A stretch of 64,000 nucleotides of DNA from Ulota crispa (taxonomy: Eukaryota; Streptophyta; Bryopsida; Orthotrichales; Orthotrichaceae). The notes beneath the pieces were generated by a model. The model was not told the DNA's origin and did no database searches. It saw only the letters and a list, made by a program, of their open reading frames with translations. The position numbers were made by a program, and so were the translations under genes. Within the stretch, counting starts at the first letter, position 1. Each line of letters starts with the position of its first letter. Of this stretch, positions 1 through 11,189 are shown piece after piece. The stretch spans positions 18,530,409 to 18,594,408 of the forward strand of contig OY987250.1 of NCBI GenBank assembly GCA_963920765.1. Direction: 5' to 3'.

Positions 1-412
1 GAAACAGTATCCTGAAGCTCTCTGTTCATTATGCAGAATATGGGCTTTGGGGCGTTTAGGGATCTACCATTTGCGGATTGCTCATGCTCGATCAGAACGT
101 ATGTTTTTAGAACAGTAGAATCTATCTGGATAGGTTTCTGCTTTTCAGCCACCGTATACTTGCTTATCAAGGAGCCTTGTAATAAACTCCGTACTCTCGC
201 CTTTTCATCTGCTATTGGGGTGGATTTGATGTCCACGAAGCTGACTATTGTTGCTTGATCGTGTGTAACGCAGGCTTTACTCTTGGCATGCTAATTTTGA
301 TGCAGGATGTAAAGCCCTGTAGCATTTTAATTTCTTCAAGATGCGGGTGAAAGCTTTGTTGGTTTTGCTAATCGTTTGTTCTCGTCTTGACTGATATTTT
401 TGGAAGTAACAG
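1..412 (+). other. intron sequence upstream of the first visible PEX5 exon
   Basis: No frame here resembles the PEX5 segment expected just before the exon that opens at 413. The stretch ends in a 3' splice site (AACAG before 413), so I read it as an intron or the tail of one. The short open frame at 31-258 has no recognisable similarity. Confidence 0.6.
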
Positions 413-3400
413 GTCACTGGTCTCCTGCATTCTTTGGACATTGATTGCCTTGGAGCTCAGAATCGGGGCCCACTTGGTGGTCAGCTCCCAGAATTTGAGC
501 AGTTATGGAAGGAGGGTTATGCTCAGAATATCACGCAAGTTGTACCGAGGCCTCCGATGCCACCTGCAAACCAGTGGGCAGGAGAATTTCAAAACCGCTT
601 TCGACCCCTTGGAACCCCAGAAGGCTGGGCGGATGAGTTTGAGATCCAACAGAATGATGACCCATGGGTTAATCAGTTTGCGCAGGTATGTTGCCACGAT
701 CTGGCAACGTAATGTGTAAGTGTAATATGTAATTCTGCTGTATGTTAAAAGACGACATCTAATTTATAACCGACCAAGGGTGCCTAAGATCCTCTATATC
801 CTCCTTTCCGTCTGAATCACATTCAAGTGAGTTTGCGTTGTCGTTTATCATGTGAAATCTCCAAAGTGATAATTTCCATGTCCAAACAATATGTTCATTG
901 GTGTGGCTTTTGGAGGCATGTTCTAATATTTTTGACATTGTTATTCTGTGCAGCAACAACATCAGTTCAGGCTACATAATGGGCCAATGGATAATATGGC
1001 TGGCATGGAACAAACTCGTTCACTTGTCCACACAATGTCTCAAAATCAAGATCCAAAATTTCAGGTAGTAACCAGCTATTTTCTTTAGCTTATTCCGCAT
1101 CAACTGACTGCATCACTTACCTCAGGATGTCCTAGGGTATAATGCAAGAGTCAAAGGTGAACGACAGAGATTCATTAGGTTTTCTAGCGTGAGGATCGAG
1201 CGTGAGTTACGGAAATTCTTTTGCACTTTGTTATTTGAGCGATTCTAAGGTTTGATCAAGATCCTTCATATTGTGAAATTAGATTTATGGGTTTGACTCT
1301 ATCATGCTCCATGGCCAAGAGTAGCTGCTTCTGAAACACATCATTTATGAAGATTAAGGATGGTATCAATGTGTATCAGTAGAAAGAGGAAATCATGTCT
1401 TAAAATTGAGAACTATATAGAAAGTCGTTTTGGAAGTTTGGATAAATTATCATTTGCTTCTCAAAGTGAACTTCCTGTTTTGGGTTGGGCTCCTATAGGT
1501 TAAAGATCACGTTTTTATCTTTCTATTATGTTATTGTGATGAACCTTAGCAAGCTTATCATTTTATTTATTTGTTGTTTGACTGGACGATTCTTGGTTTG
1601 AGTATTCCAGAACTCAAAATTTCTGCAATTCGTTTCAAAAATGAGCCGTGGCGAGCTTATCGTGGAAGATAACCAAGTTAAGCCAATTAAAGCAAATACT
1701 AGTGCTGATACCTGGGCTGGCGAATTTCAAGAGCAGCATCCTCGGTCATGGGCTTCAGAGTTTACCGACGGGGAGGTTTGTTTTCTAGTCATATCGTCTT
1801 GATAGTGTCTGCTGAAATACTAATGTGTTAGTTCTCTGATCTAATTTCCTCATCACCACATTGTGAAGACTTTGATCAGTGTCCATGCGATGTGCGAAGT
1901 AAAGTAAGCTACTCTTCCCAAGCAGTGATTGTGGTTGTCCCTGTTTTAGAGGCTAATGGTATTTAGTACCAGATAAATGTCGTTTCATTAATAATATAAT
2001 ACGTGAGTTTTGTCCAGGAATTTCTCTAAATTGTCTCAAACTCAATCGGTGTTTATGATTTTGACAGCATCAACTTAGATCAGACATTGGCCCAAGTAAT
2101 TTTGCAAGGGCCGACCCTGAATTGGTAGCAATGAAGGATGCGTGGGTTGACGAGTTCTCAAGGCTTGGAGTGAAGGATTGGGCTGATGAATTTGGAGATC
2201 AAAATGGTAAAGATGCTACTGGAGACGGGACCGGCTCAGAATGGGCGGATTCATATGATCGGTACGTAGTCCAATGAATTTATTTAACCTCCTCCTTGCG
2301 TGGGCATACTATTGCGTAGTTTCAGCATGGCAGCCTGAGTCTTGGTCTTGTGGATATGGGCTGCCGCTCCCCAAACCTGTCAGACGATGGTCCGTTGAAG
2401 CTGATGTTCATGTCCTTAGAGTGAATTTGGTCCACAAGTTGTATTTCTCAATAAGTACTGCAGATGCCTCCCCATGCAGTTCAGAAAATTTTCTCTGGGC
2501 CATCGTCATATCTCATGACTCCGTTTAGTGAGGAGTAAAAGGAATGTTCACTGTCTAAAGCTTTGAAATGCTTGTGGCTCCTATTTGTAATTCTCTAGTT
2601 TCTCTTGAACCTAAGATCCTGGAGACTTTTACGTTGACTGCAGATTCGTTGAAGAGCAAGTGAGAGGAGAGGTGAAGAGGGCTGGTTCGTCACGCTTTGT
2701 ATATCAGTTTGCAGATAGTAATCCTTATGTGGGTCATCCACAACCACTTAAGGAAGGCCAAGACCTATTTCGAAGAGGACTACTCAGTGAAGCTGTTTTG
2801 GCTTTGGAAGCTGAGGTGTTAAAGAATCCTGACAATTCTGAGGGATGGCGCCTGCTTGGCATCACACATGCTGAGAATGATGACGATAGACAAGTATGTC
2901 ATAGTGCTGCCTTTTGCAATGGATAGTCTATTTCTTAAGAAAGATGTATTCTCCCAACGCGCCAACTTGAAGCATGTTTACTGCTACAATCGAGTGTTTT
3001 AGTTCGCTAACAATGATCATTGTAGGTTCTGTTTTATGGCCCTCCGTTGGATCATTGTGCATATTGTTGATTATTTTTGTTTGGATGTGTTGTAGGCAAT
3101 TGCTTCCATGGTTAGAGCAAGAGATGCTGATCCCTCCAACTTGGAGGTGCTTCTTGCTTTGGGCGTGAGCCATACCAATGGTAGGTTGCCATGCCCTCAT
3201 CTTAAGTTTTTTACAGTCTGGATGTGGATCAGGCAACGTCGTCTATTTCGATGGACTTACTCGGATTTTGGTGTGTTATGGTGGATTGTGTAGAGTTGGA
3301 GCAGGAGGAAGCTTTGCGGTATTTGACAGGATGGTTACAGCACCATCCGAAGTATGGCACGCTTCTATCAGGAGATGTTGCTAAAGGGTTGAACCCTTCA

Positions 3401-4618
3401 GAGGCGAGTGATTGGATTGGGTGCCAACCTATCGTAGACTGTGTATTGTCCATATTTTGTGCTTCAAAAATGTGTGAACGTAATGTATTTTGACATTAAC
3501 TGATGTACCAGCTAACATCCAGGTGTGGTACAGATACAGTCTCAAGGGTTTTTGCATGTCGGGCTATCTTGTTCAAATTCTGAGGTCATGTAGTTGCAGG
3601 TAGAAAGCCTTTTCCAAGAAGCTGCTCAATTATCCCCATTGGACAGTGACGTTCACACAGTTTTGGGAGTGCTTTACAATCTCTCGCGGAATTTTGACAA
3701 GGCCATTAGTTCGTTTGAGAGAGCTTTGCAGTTGAAGCCCCACGATTATTCACTGTGGAATAAGTTAGGCGCAACACAAGCAAATAGTTCACGAAGTGCT
3801 GAAGCGATTTATGCCTACCAACAGGTCAGTTCTTGTGTAACCCTAAATTCTAATGTACAGGAAGATCACATTTTGTGAAATTTTGGTGCCTATTGATTGA
3901 GATGATGAAAATCTTTTGGAACTGATAGTAGATTGGAAGCAATTGTCAAGGTCCAATGAAGCTTATCTGGCTGAGTTCAGTGATCCGATATGTTGTTGTT
4001 GCCAGGCTCTGGACCTGAAGCCTAATTATGTGCGGGCGTGGTCAAATATGGGAATTGGGTATGCTAATCAGGTATGTTCATTGCTTATGAACTTCGGCAC
4101 TTTCTGCTTTCCGTGATCATCATATGTATTTTAGAAGGACAGCATTTGTCACTAGCACTTCTGCTCGCAGTAGTGGTTTTTGTTGAAATGTTTTACTGAA
4201 GTCTGGTTTAGCAAGGTGCCTCATGCGAAGGTTAAAACGATGTGTTTAGGGGCGCTATGAGGAGTCTGTTCAGTACTATCTTCGAGCATTGGTAATGAAT
4301 CCAAAGGCAGACAATGCTTGGCAATACTTGCGCATTTCTCTCAGGTATGTGAATTCTGTTGCGACCGGTGTTTTTGCCACCTGATACTGGTGTCTTGCAA
4401 CGTGCTCATGGCGTACTTGGCCTGCTTTGTTTGTTCTTCAGATTTCGGTGCATCACATGTCCAGAAAGTCGGATCTGCAGGGGTTGAGAACCTAAATATC
4501 ACTAAAAGACGTATAACGTCTTGTTTGCTCTTCTTGCAGCATTGCATCACGGCACGACTTATTGGATGCTTGTGAAAAGAGAGATTTGGAAGCTTTGCAG
4601 AAGGAGTTTTCCCTTTAA
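413..4618 (+). CDS. PEX5: PEX5, peroxisomal targeting signal 1 receptor (5'-partial, 11 exons visible)
   Basis: Cytosolic shuttling receptor that binds PTS1 cargo and docks at the peroxisome membrane. Exons, all in one frame: 413-685, 954-1064, 1611-1775, 2068-2261, 2644-2893, 3096-3180, 3294-3403, 3600-3824, 4006-4071, 4250-4344, 4540-4618 (TAA). They give 550 residues against about 728 for Arabidopsis PEX5, so roughly 180 N-terminal residues lie outside the window. Visible parts: seven WxxxF motifs and one WxxxY in residues 1-250 (WAGEF, WADEF, WVNQF, WAGEF, WASEF, WVDEF, WADEF, WADSY), the family's PEX14/PEX13-binding motifs; a PEX7-binding box around residues 125-145 (SKFLQFVSKMSRGEL), so this receptor probably also serves PTS2 import; then NPYVGHP at about 274 and the TPR cargo domain to the C-terminus. 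The protein ends KEFSL where plant PEX5 usually ends KEFPL. All introns are GT-AG except 3404-3599. Family assignment is secure; exon ends are by eye. Confidence 0.95.
3404..3599 (+). other. GC-AG intron in PEX5
   Basis: The 5' splice site reads GAG|GCGAGT and the 3' site TTGCAG|GTA. Joining 3403 to 3600 keeps the frame and gives a 30-residue stretch (YGTLL... to ...QLSP) of exactly the length of the corresponding Arabidopsis PEX5 stretch. The nearest GT, at 3408, would shift the frame. A non-canonical GC donor is therefore the simplest reading. Confidence 0.8.
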
Positions 4619-5530
4619 TTCCTTCTTGGAGACAAACATTTTCGTCTTAGTTAGGCTAAATGGTCTGTAGGCAGGCTCCTTGTTGGGCAGGATCGCATTA
4701 TCTTTTTGTGCAAATAGCTTTTGTTGATGTGTATGCAAGTCTGCTGCAAGTACTTAAAATGCACTTAACTATGAAGTACCTGTTTGACTATAGGCAACCA
4801 CTTTTGTAACTAGAAATGTTGACTTCAATCGTTTAAGAATCCTTCCGTATGACTTCTTCCACAACTTTGTAGGGGATACCTTCGTCTACTGTTTAATTTC
4901 CAAAGGTAACAGCCTCTGAATTCATGGTCGCTGAATATCGCATAAAACCTCGATTTTATTCAATTTTTGGGATTGTAAACCAAAGGGTCATAACAAAATT
5001 GTCAAAATAAATAGTTATGTGGATTTGTTTTGTGAGATGTAATTTTTTTTGTTTATTAATGAATTGTGAACGTGGAAGCTTTTCATTGCATGTCATTTTA
5101 TCTACATTTTTTCTTGAAGATAGTGATTTTTTTGTAATTATTGCAATCAATTGTGTGTTTTTTAAAAGTGAAGCTACATTTTAAAGAATGTTTGATAATT
5201 TAAAGTGAAAATTTAAGCTAGTCAAAATTGTAAGTAAGGATTTATTAATGCTTTATTTGGGAAGGATAGATGTGAATGCTACTTTTTTCATAACTTTTGA
5301 TTTTCAAAATAAAATTAGGGAATTGGTATATGTACACCAAGTCTTTGTTATGTGTACATTGGGGGTAAAAGTAATCAATGAAAAGTCAGCCCTCTCTCTA
5401 TCCTCCTTCCCCTCCCCTTCTTGCTCTTTCCTCCCCTCCCTTCTTAGTTTGGTGTAAGGTAGACGGCACTCAATTCTGTACCCTAGTTTTGAAGGTTTCA
5501 CAGTACACTAATTAACTCAACGTGGATTCT
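4619..5530. other. AT-rich intergenic sequence after PEX5
   Basis: This holds the presumed 3' UTR and polyadenylation region of PEX5, then AT-rich sequence with a CT-rich tract near 5396-5450. I see no coding potential beyond short chance frames. Confidence 0.5.
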
Positions 5531-5539
5531 ATTTTTTTT

Positions 5540-6130
5540 GTTTCACGCTGAGAGCATGCCCCGAGCATTGCCCCAAGCACTGCGATTCCTGCTTTAGATC
5601 CAATCTTCTTGGAAATTGAGTTTTTGAGCTCTAAGAGAGCATTCGAGTAGTTTTTGAAGGAGAATAATATTGCAGGTTTAGACAAGGAGTAACTTCTTGT
5701 AAGGAGAAGCAAAGCTGAGGAGCAGCTTACGATTCTTTAGAAGAAACTAGTGTTTCTTTAAAGCTTCAAGCTTCAAATCCACTTTTCCCAGACGTCAAGC
5801 TCTTGAGCAATGAGAGACCATTGTGCAGTCTTCAAAGGCAAATCGTACTAGGCATTTAGATAAGTAGTTTCCTCGTAAGGTGAAGCAAAGCTGAGGAGCA
5901 GTCACGATTTTGTTGTAGAAACAAGTGTTTCTTAGAAAGCTGTGCGTTTCAGATCCACTTTTTTCGGTAGCCAGGCATCTCAAAGTCACGTGAGAGCACT
6001 TATGTTAGTTTACGAAGGGTAAAAGTAAGCAAGTAATAGTTTCCCCTTGGCCTTGGGAATCTAAGTCTGAGCAACAGTAAAGCATTTCCCGAAGAAACTA
6101 GTGTTTCGAAAGATTTGTGAGTCAATCCCA
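5540..6130. repeat. degenerate tandem repeat, about 178-bp unit, about 3 copies
   Basis: The marker GCAAAGCTGAGGAGCAG recurs at about 5708 and 5884, and GAAACTAGTGTTTC or a close variant at about 5743, 5918 and 6093, a spacing of 175-178 bp. A more diverged version of the same material seems to lie at 5540-5690. No open frame runs through it. Confidence 0.65.
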
Positions 6131-6216
6131 TATGGAGTTTATACCTTAGTGTTGCTAGAAAAGTGATGGTGCATGCCATTACACTTCAATGTATTCCACT
6201 TTTTAGAAATGAATTT

Positions 6217-7014
6217 TAGGGAGAATATCAAAAATACCCCTCAATCCTATCAAAATATCAAATATACCCCTATATTATTTGAAATATCAAAAATACCCTT
6301 GTCTTTGTGTAGTAATATCAATTATACCCCTAATTCTTTGAGACCCTCAATTATTATGAGACATCAAATATACCCTTATATTATTTGAATTATAAAAATA
6401 TTCCCTAACTCTCTTGTGCGTCATTTTGCATTTTTTGTAAATACTTGGATGATTATGGAAGGTACAAAAACTAGATGTAAGTTGAAAGCAAGTCAAATCT
6501 CAAAAGCAAGCTCTCTAAGCTCTAAATAGGATGTTTGCATGTAAGTCTATTGTGGTCAAAGCCATTGTAGTGATTACACAATATTTTTTGTTGTCATTTT
6601 GATATTTAAAAAAAAATGTTGTGAAGAGGCACAAAAACTAGGGGTATTAACCCCTAAAAATTTGAGAGCGCAGCTTTGACCAATACAATACGGAGTAATT
6701 TTCTTGTACTTAGAATGGATCCACACCTCTACTACATTTGAGACCAACAAAGAAGTTGGAGAATAGATCAGTGCGGTTCTAGTGAGCTACTTGAGATCCC
6801 AAATTAAAATTTCTTATTGGTAGCAAATGACAATTATACGCCAGCGTATTTACTATGCCCTATGGACATTTAAAGGTTAAAGATATTCTCCAAGATAACT
6901 AGGGGTATAATTGATATTACTACACAAAGCCAAGGGTACTTTTGATATTCCAAATAATATAGGGGTATAGTTGATTTTTTTTTTAATTGAGGGGTGTTTT
7001 TAATATTTTCCCTA
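6217..7014. mobile_element. 798-bp non-autonomous element with terminal inverted repeats over 100 bp
   Basis: The left end TAGGGAGAATATCAAAAA is mirrored by the right end ...TATTTTCCCTA, and the arms stay complementary for about 135 bp. Each arm carries repeated ATACCCCT words about 45 bp apart. AATTT at 6212-6216 and 7015-7019 is a likely 5-bp target duplication. No transposase frame is present. A possible TTAACCCC terminus at about 6645 lies inside without a convincing partner. Confidence 0.8.
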
Positions 7015-7388
7015 AATTTTATGGTACTGCCTAGGTAGTACTAGGGTTGCACCCCAAAAACACCTCTACAAGGGGTACTTAGCCAAAGTGGAGCAATAAA
7101 TGCTACTTGCATAAGAAAATTTTGCAACATGTCAGTTGCTAAGCTGCTTTGTGAGTGTTGGGATTGGGATTGTCAAGTGCCTTTATATAAACATACCAAG
7201 CAGTTTCAAGGATAGTCTAGAGTTGCTTTTCTAGGGACCCTATGAGTTGTAACTTTGCCCTTTAATATAAAATACTCTACAATACTTTATTCCACAAAAA
7301 TGATGTTCCATGATAAGTTCTTGAAAGGCTAATCCAACATGTTTTTTTCCTAAATTTCCAAGACATTGCAATACCTTAAATCCTTTAA

Positions 7389-8306
7389 CCCCTAAACCTA
7401 CGAGGGACAAATGGGATTTTGGGCATGTACCTATGGCTAAACTACTTTGCGTGATTTTTTGAAACTTTTATTGAAGATTGGGAATTCAAAGATCTGCATG
7501 GGCATCTAATTTTTCCTTCATTCCAACAATTATTGAAGAAGTTATGCATAAATTTTTGAAAACATGCAAGATCAAGCAGCCAAAAACTTTTTTTAAAATA
7601 ACTAAAATAATAATAATAATCTGAAATTGGTTCTTTAGATTTAAATATACGTGGGGAGCTTTGAATCATTCAATTTGGATTTATGAGTGAAAAGTTTTAG
7701 TTTGAGGGCAAGTACGGGATTCCCATAATTCCTTTCTTTTGCCTTTGGTACTTTACTTTTTTGTGCTCTTTGTGAATTTGTTTTTTGACTCTTTTTTTTT
7801 CCAAGTTGTAGTAGACTAAGATTCTTGGTTTTTCACCATTTGGATCAATGATATTCATATTTCTCAATTTTACATAAATCCACCAATTTTGCCTAGTGTA
7901 TTTGCAAATTTCATGGCCTTACGGCATTGCAAGATTTTGCAAAGTATGATTCACACCTCCAATTCATTTGAAAATTCTCCCACACTTACCTCACTTGATC
8001 TTCTACATGGAAAAAATAAACCTCAACTTTGCATAGAGCAATTTTTTTGATTTGGGGGCAATTAAAGGCTTTTGAAATTTTTGGGCAATAGGGAAAAAAA
8101 CTTTTTTTTTCACTTCAATGTCAATATCTCACTCCTTTACTTCTAGAATGAGTTGATTTTTTTCCCACAAGTACCTCCCATAGTCTAGGGCAAGATCTTA
8201 CAGTTGGATTTCCAAAAATAATTATTTTTCCTACCTTCTACTCATTCCACCAAAAGTGGCAGTTTTCAGTAACTTTCACTGAAAAAAGGGCTTGGCCCTT
8301 TAGGTG
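7389..8306 (+). mobile_element. TTAA-flanked piggyBac-like MITE, family A copy 1 (918 bp)
   Basis: TTAA at 7385-7388 and 8307-8310 flank termini CCCCTAAAC... and ...CCCTTTAGGTG. Its interior matches copies at 14420-15348 (reverse), 21484-22396 (reverse), 45901-47725 and 53532-55248. It supplies the intact version of the site where family B inserted in the 53.5 kb copy (TTTTTTTCACTTCA at about 8103). No transposase. Confidence 0.85.
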
Positions 8307-8320
8307 TTAACTCTCAAAAA

Positions 8321-8621
8321 TAGGTATGTCTACCTTACTGCACATACATGTATGTGGTGGAGACTAGGGTGGAATAACTTAGTTTATTTACCTGCCAAAA
8401 AATGTAAAGTTTTAGATATTTACCATCAAGAAATCAAATTTGAAACTTTTGAATCACAATTGGATTTAGAGACCTTAATTTAGTCTAAAATCATGGAAGA
8501 AGATACAACAATGCCAAAATAGGAAGCAATTTGTAATTTTTATCCTTTTTTTGCAAAAGAAGCCAAGCTTTCCCACCCTAGCCTTTACAAATATGTATGT
8601 GTAGTAAGGTAGGAGCACCCA
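8321..8621. mobile_element. foldback MITE-like inverted repeat, about 300 bp
   Basis: The arm at 8321-8372 (TACCTTACTGCACATACAT then ACTAGGGTGG) is the approximate reverse complement of 8574-8621 (CCACCCTAGCC then TATGTGTAGTAAGGTA). The arms are about 50 bp with a spacer of about 200 bp. It begins 10 bp after the preceding TTAA element. No target duplication was defined. Confidence 0.65.
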
Positions 8622-9429
8622 TAAACTAAAAACTAAGGGTTTTGGAGTGTTGGAATTGACTAGAAAGGGTCAAAAATAACATTTTTATGTTAGAAAGAGG
8701 AAATAAAAAACACTGGAGTTACTAAATAAGTTGCATGCATGGACATGTATTTGTGAAAAATTTTCAGTACAAAATCACTTTGGACTTATAGTTGTCTGTA
8801 GGGTGCATTAATAATAGTTAGTTATAGGACCCTTCACCACATTGAGTTCTTCCATGACTGGCTAGAAGGGTTACTAAAATAGTGACAAGAGGTACTTAAA
8901 TCTGTGAGAGAATATTACAAGGTACCATGCTTAGGGTAACTAGAAACCGTCCTTTCATGCTATACAAATCAACCTCCAAGGTCCTAATAAGATCATGCAC
9001 AGAAACACCAAATGTTGCTCTAGAGTGAACAGTTTGCCACTGCAAAAGGTACCTTGCCTTGTGGCTTAGTGCATCTATTACCAAGCACGTAGTCCCTATT
9101 ACCATTGGTCCCGTACTATTACTTGCAAGGTTTGTGTCAACAAGTCAAAAAGCGTTTCTAAAGGAGCAAAAAGTAGCTGTTCCAAATATTGTGGAAGGTC
9201 AGAGCACGCCAGAGCCTTGCTCTGACACTTGCTAAGCTTATTTTGTGTGGAGATTGAAGCGTGCCTCCAATTTAGCCAAGAATAGTCGACCAGCAGTTTA
9301 GAGTAATTGAAGCGGGCCTCTAAAGAAAGTCATGGAGGTCACGCTGTCATGCTAAATCCAAGCCCAACACCAAGATTGCCACCAATGCCAGGAGCTATTG
9401 CAATACGTTGACGTTGAGATTTGTCCTTG
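8622..9429. other. intergenic, nothing recognised
   Basis: AT-rich sequence becoming more GC-balanced towards 9100-9400, next to the pogo-like remnant. No supported gene or repeat boundary. Confidence 0.4.
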
Positions 9430-11180
9430 GTGCACACTCACGCTCTCTTGGTAGCTTTTTGAACCCATTTCCGCTCCTTCTCCGCTTGTTTTTGGTCCGC
9501 TTGAATACACCATAGCACCTTCATAGTTTCTTTGCAATTCTTTTCTTGCTCAATGTGAATTTTTTTCTCTGCTTGCACTTTGCTCTCTTCTCTCTCTCTC
9601 TCTCTTGCAACCTCTTCTTTTATTGCCGCTTTTGCAGTCATGGCGGTGATGTAATAGTCAAAGGTCATTAAAATCAATTTGCTATAGTCAATTAAAGGTT
9701 GTGGATGTGTCCTTATTGGACATTGCACCTACGGGAGAGGAAAGAAATTTGGGAACTCACAACACCATTGCCCTCTCCTTCTGAATTTGTGTCCATGCTA
9801 CACGCAGAGGCTAACTCTAATGCACAGTCAACAAAGAATTACGATTGCAGCTCTGATATTTGGATCTTTGAGATGAAGTCTTCTTCTTTGGTTGCGGCTA
9901 TTGTTGCTACTTGAAAAGGTGTTGTTGTTCTTGACGAGGTCGATGTTGGAGTCTTGGCGAGGGCTTTCCTAGCTGGTTTGAGGAGGCTGACGCTACTGAC
10001 AAGCTTGTTGCCTAGGTAGACATGTTTGACTCTGCCAAAATTGCTAATGTTGAAGCCTCCCTTGTCAATGTCCATGTGGCCAAAGTACCTGATGTCGGGG
10101 TCAATCCCATTGACTGCCCTCTTGGTGAGGTTAATTTTGGACTTCCTGTCACAAAGGTAATTGCCGATATTGGCTCTATTTCTTCTTTGTCGTCGATGAT
10201 GCTTTTGGACAGCTGCAAGTAGCAGGCACTTGGCTTCATGTGACTATCCATAGCAAAAGGATCAAATGGCTAAATGCCAATTGCCTTAAACCCCTTCACT
10301 ATTCCAACTGTAAGTGCCTTCTTCAATCCAAAAGACACCCATTCTGCCAAGTTTTCTTTTTTTGCACCCTTTCTTTTGTTTTCTGTTGTCCACTTATCCT
10401 ATGTACTCAATTTATAAGGGTTTGAAAACACTTACGTCTAATGGCTGCAATTTGTGGCTTGTGTGGCTAAGCAAAGCAATGATGTCAAGGCCTTCAAAAG
10501 TTGCTTTCTACACCATCTCCAAAGTCACTTGGGATCTGTGGCCATCCATGAGTAAAACATGTCAATTTCCTTGTGACAAACCATACTTACCTTACAATAG
10601 TGATGAAGTGTGAAATCCATGTTTAAAAATATAGAAGTTGGAAATGTGGTCATCTACTATGTTTCAACTTGATAAGACTGTGACTTATTTGTTATTGTTT
10701 GGGACAACTATGTGCACCAATTTGCTGCCTTTCTTTGCAAAAACTAAGGATCCTCCATCATTTCTTGCCCCTTGAGCTCTTGACTCATCGAGGTTCTAGA
10801 TTTAAGATAATGATTGGTGAGTACCCGTGACGGTCATAAACTTCCTTCAAATTTTGGTACAATGATGCAACGCTCTTGGGATTTAATCCCATTGCGTGCC
10901 CCTCTTCTAAGGCTTGTGGAGACCTCAGTGTGAACTCTAGATGGCGATTCCAAAACCAACACAACCACCCGCGTCTAGGTATGCCCTCTTTGAATAGAGT
11001 CCACCTCTCTTAAGTGATCTCAGCAACCTTCCTTTTTGATTCCAAAACAATAATTGGGTGTTAGTGCATGTTCTTGCATTTCAATAATCCACTGAACTAG
11101 TGACCGCTCTTCATCCACGACAAGGACTCCAAGTCGCCTTTTATTCCTTTGCAATGTCCTGCCCTCCATATGATCAGTTG
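9430..11180 (-). pseudogene. decayed pogo/CENP-B-like (DDE_1) transposase
   Basis: Reading the minus strand across frames gives the parts of a DDE_1 transposase in order. A CENP-B/psq-type DNA-binding segment lies at about 11120-10860 (SLVQWIIEM, later FTLRSPQALEEGHAMGL). A segment at about 10850-10700 (GYSPIIILNLE, then fragments like FAKKGSK and VHIV) matches the start of the catalytic core. The region at about 10470-10230 reads like the conserved PLDVSVFKPFK stretch and ends in KAIGIWPFDPFAMDSH. A charged, coiled-coil-like tail follows at 9728-9440. Many stops and frameshifts split the frame, so it is a fossil. Assignment rests on the order of motifs remembered for the family. The element's ends were not found. 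Confidence 0.65.
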
Positions 11181-11189
11181 ATCACGTAT

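Noticed and set aside
387..719. 110-codon frame overlapping the first PEX5 exon
   Set aside because: Out of frame with the clear PEX5 reading (WADEF motifs) and without protein similarity.
6645..6884. TTAACCCCTAAAAA...TTTAAAGGTTAA as another TTAA element
   Set aside because: The proposed ends do not pair beyond a few bases, and the interval lies inside the long-TIR element without an empty-site comparison.
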